51,856 nucleotides of DNA, taken from contig JADFOP010000011.1 of assembly GCA_022562795.1 (NCBI GenBank), positions 1 through 51,856 on the forward strand, written 5' to 3'. The notes beneath the pieces are model-generated. The model made no database searches and was not told where the DNA came from. It was given only the letters and a program-made list of their open reading frames with translations. The DNA is from Nitrospinota bacterium. GTDB taxonomy: Bacteria > JADFOP01. Below are positions 50,363-51,856 of this stretch, piece by piece. Each line of letters begins with the position of its first letter. Positions within the stretch are counted from its first letter, which is position 1. A program made the translations under genes and the position numbers.

Positions 50363-51073
50363 CTATTTCTTCACCCACTGGCCGTCGGGCAGCTGTATCC
50401 ATGTGCCCGGCAGTGAAAGACGGCGGCGTACGGCGGCCAATTCTCGCCACGTGGCCGGCATCTGGGCGATGATGAGCTTCTCGACGGGCTCCACCCCGTT
50501 GATGGCGACCACCGCCGTGGCCATCGCGCGCGCGATAATGCGCCGGTCGTCGTTCTCGTTGGAGACCCGCGCCAGAATTTCCCGGTTCACATCTCGGCGG
50601 TCGGTGATAAATGCGACCCGCCCATCCTTTGCCTCGCCGATGATTTCGTCCATCTTCCACTCTCGGATGAACGGCTCCCTGCTTTTACGACTGCTTAAGG
50701 CCTCCCTAAGCTCCGGCATGCGGCTCAATTCCTCGATGAGCGCTAGCTCGGGGTCGGGGGGCAACGTGGGCCGGGAAACCTCTTGGGCGCAGGCCGTGCC
50801 GACCAGCCACCACCATATGGGCGCCTTAGGGCAGTTGGGGTCCACGGTCGGCTCCAGGCCCGCTGTGGCGCCGATTCGTCGAGAGGTAAGGCCCTCGACG
50901 GCGGATGATGTCCGTCCAAGCAGCGAGGGCTCCGTCTCCAGCCGCTCTAAGACTGCCCGGACGGCCTGGTTGGGAAACTGGACGCGCCCGGTGATAACAG
51001 CGCACGCGACCATCCCCAGGACCGCGAGGGCGCTCAAGGGCAAGAGAGAATGATGGAGTGAGGGTCGTCGCAT
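50363..51073 (-). CDS. Lipoprotein-like DUF1318 (YdbL-type) protein
   Basis: From the ATG at 51073 the product has 236 residues, an N-terminal hydrophobic segment ending GMVACAV (a weak lipobox) and a Trp-rich middle (PIWWWLVGTACAQE). Residues about 140-185 (IIGEAKDGRVAFI then DVNREILARVSNENDDRR) resemble DUF1318/YdbL proteins, which work with YdbH-type AsmA proteins. The C-terminus has PGTWIQLPDGQWVKK. The family call is tentative. Confidence 0.5.
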   Translation of the reverse strand: MRRPSLHHSLLPLSALAVLGMVACAVITGRVQFPNQAVRAVLERLETEPSLLGRTSSAVEGLTSRRIGATAGLEPTVDPNCPKAPIWWWLVGTACAQEVSRPTLPPDPELALIEELSRMPELREALSSRKSREPFIREWKMDEIIGEAKDGRVAFITDRRDVNREILARVSNENDDRRIIARAMATAVVAINGVEPVEKLIIAQMPATWRELAAVRRRLSLPGTWIQLPDGQWVKK

Positions 51074-51283
51074 GGACTGCCGCTCCACGTTCGAAAGACG
51101 CTAAGACCCTGCGCCCTCTGCCGTTTGGGGCTACGGGGTCTCGTGTCGAAGGGCCCGCCATGGTCCTGCGCACTGAAGCCCTGCCTCGGGTGGAAGGGCA
51201 TCTTACCATCCGGTGCGGAGAGGGTCAACGCGCCCGGTCGCTCGCTCATAAGTTGGGGGAGCCCCGTCCCCAATGAAGCCTTG

Positions 51284-51856
51284 TTAGTCCCGAAGCCACT
51301 CTCTGAGCTCAGGTTCTTTGGGAAAAAGGGCGAAAAGGCCACCGGTGTGAATGAAGAGGATACGGCGGCCAAACCGGGCGGGGTCGGACTCGAGCTCCTT
51401 AAGGAGGCCGAAGAAGGCCTTGCCCGTGTAGACAGGGTCTAGGAGCAGGCCCTCGGTGCGCGCTACTTCAACTAAGGCCGACCACTCCACGGGACGATTC
51501 TTACCGTAGCCTTCTCCCACGTAGCCGTCAACCAACTCCATCGCTTCGGGCCCGCCACCTACATTCAGCCCGAGGTGGACTCGGGCCTCTTCGAGAATGG
51601 AGCCGATGATGCGGGTAAAGGTTTCGGCGTCGTCGCAGACGGGGATCCCCACGACGGCGGGCCGGAAGCCGTAGAGGGCTTGGCCCATGAGGAGGCCCGC
51701 TGACGTTCCTCCACTGCCCACGGCGTGGATTACTGAGTCGAAGGAGAGCCCATCTCGCTCGCACTGGCCCATGACTTCGGGCACCCAGTGGGCGTAGCCG
51801 CACGCCCCGAGAGCGTTCGAGCCCCCGTCCGGTATGAGGTAGGGCCGTCGTCCCGA
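51284..51856 (-). CDS. PLP-dependent D-cysteine desulfhydrase/ACC deaminase family protein (5' partial)
   Basis: The frame runs off the right edge, so the N-terminus with the PLP-binding Lys is outside the window. Visible parts are YLIPDGGSNALGACGY, HAVGSGGTSAGLLMG (the Gly-rich PLP phosphate loop), LNVGGGPEAMELVDGYVGEGYGK, GLLLDPVYTGKAFFGLLKEL and FIHTGGLFALF. These match the ACC deaminase/D-cysteine desulfhydrase group of fold-type II enzymes. Which activity applies cannot be decided without the N-terminus. Confidence 0.9.
   Translation of the reverse strand, partial: SGRRPYLIPDGGSNALGACGYAHWVPEVMGQCERDGLSFDSVIHAVGSGGTSAGLLMGQALYGFRPAVVGIPVCDDAETFTRIIGSILEEARVHLGLNVGGGPEAMELVDGYVGEGYGKNRPVEWSALVEVARTEGLLLDPVYTGKAFFGLLKELESDPARFGRRILFIHTGGLFALFPKEPELREWLRD

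Noticed and set aside
1-51856. CRISPR array, insertion sequence, integrase or attachment site
   Set aside because: No regularly spaced repeats, transposase or integrase motifs were seen on either strand.

Overview
The window is about 52 kb of GC-rich, densely coded DNA from what looks like a diderm (Gram-negative) bacterium. It carries AsmA-like envelope proteins, lipoproteins, periplasmic proteases, a ZapA/ZapB pair and an orphan FlaG. Most genes use G/C-ending codons, overlap by ATGA or sit a few bases apart. The gene mix (PheS/PheT beside ZapA/ZapB, a DUF47-PiT phosphate pair, FmdB, DUF971, a large S41 protease with C-terminal beta domains, TPR/FxLYD proteins, a selenoprotein) fits an uncultivated lineage near Desulfobacterota, Nitrospinota, Tectomicrobia or Methylomirabilota. 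The sequence alone does not decide between these. I see no CRISPR array, rRNA, prophage or intact insertion sequence.

Layout. 0-9 kb: a degenerate HtrA-like protein, then on the minus strand zapA, zapB, pheT (lacking the EMAP-like tRNA-binding domain) and pheS, a secreted TPR protein, then serS with an AsmA-like gene, and tRNA-Arg(CCG) with its own promoter and terminator. 9-13.3 kb: an SDR reductase with a changed catalytic Tyr, a DtxR/MntR-type metalloregulator, and a divergent, AT-richer two-gene unit encoding a two-domain multicopper oxidase and a ZIP metal transporter with an extra periplasmic domain. 13.3-20 kb: a TGS GTPase, DUF47/PiT phosphate transport, FmdB, a CcmI-C-like lipoprotein with a cupredoxin, a hydrolase, FlaG and a CBS/ACT protein. 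20-30.4 kb: QueG, an epimerase, a nucleoside hydrolase, DUF971, an STN-plus-repeats secreted protein, a thioredoxin-like ferredoxin with a YhcC-like radical SAM protein that has lost a cluster cysteine, a PIN-like protein, a phosphoribosyltransferase and a methyltransferase. 30.4-42.9 kb: envelope proteolysis and folding, with an S41 protease and a 59-residue membrane protein, a DnaJ-like/TPR operon, an active/inactive M16 pair, a TPR-FxLYD protein, and an M48 lipoprotein protease overlapping a selenocysteine thioredoxin. 43-52 kb: a Zn/Mn ABC transporter, a giant AsmA-like protein, two XRE regulators, a DUF1318-like protein and a PLP enzyme running off the window end.

The most striking object is the TlpA/ResA-like thioredoxin at 42342-42896. 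Its CxxC motif is U-P-W-C, with an in-frame TGA at the nucleophilic position followed by a hairpin that fits the bacterial SECIS model. The second most interesting is the oxidase-ZIP pair. It looks like a bacterial counterpart of oxidase-coupled metal uptake, and similar TTAGG/CCTAA elements flank it and the neighbouring metalloregulator.
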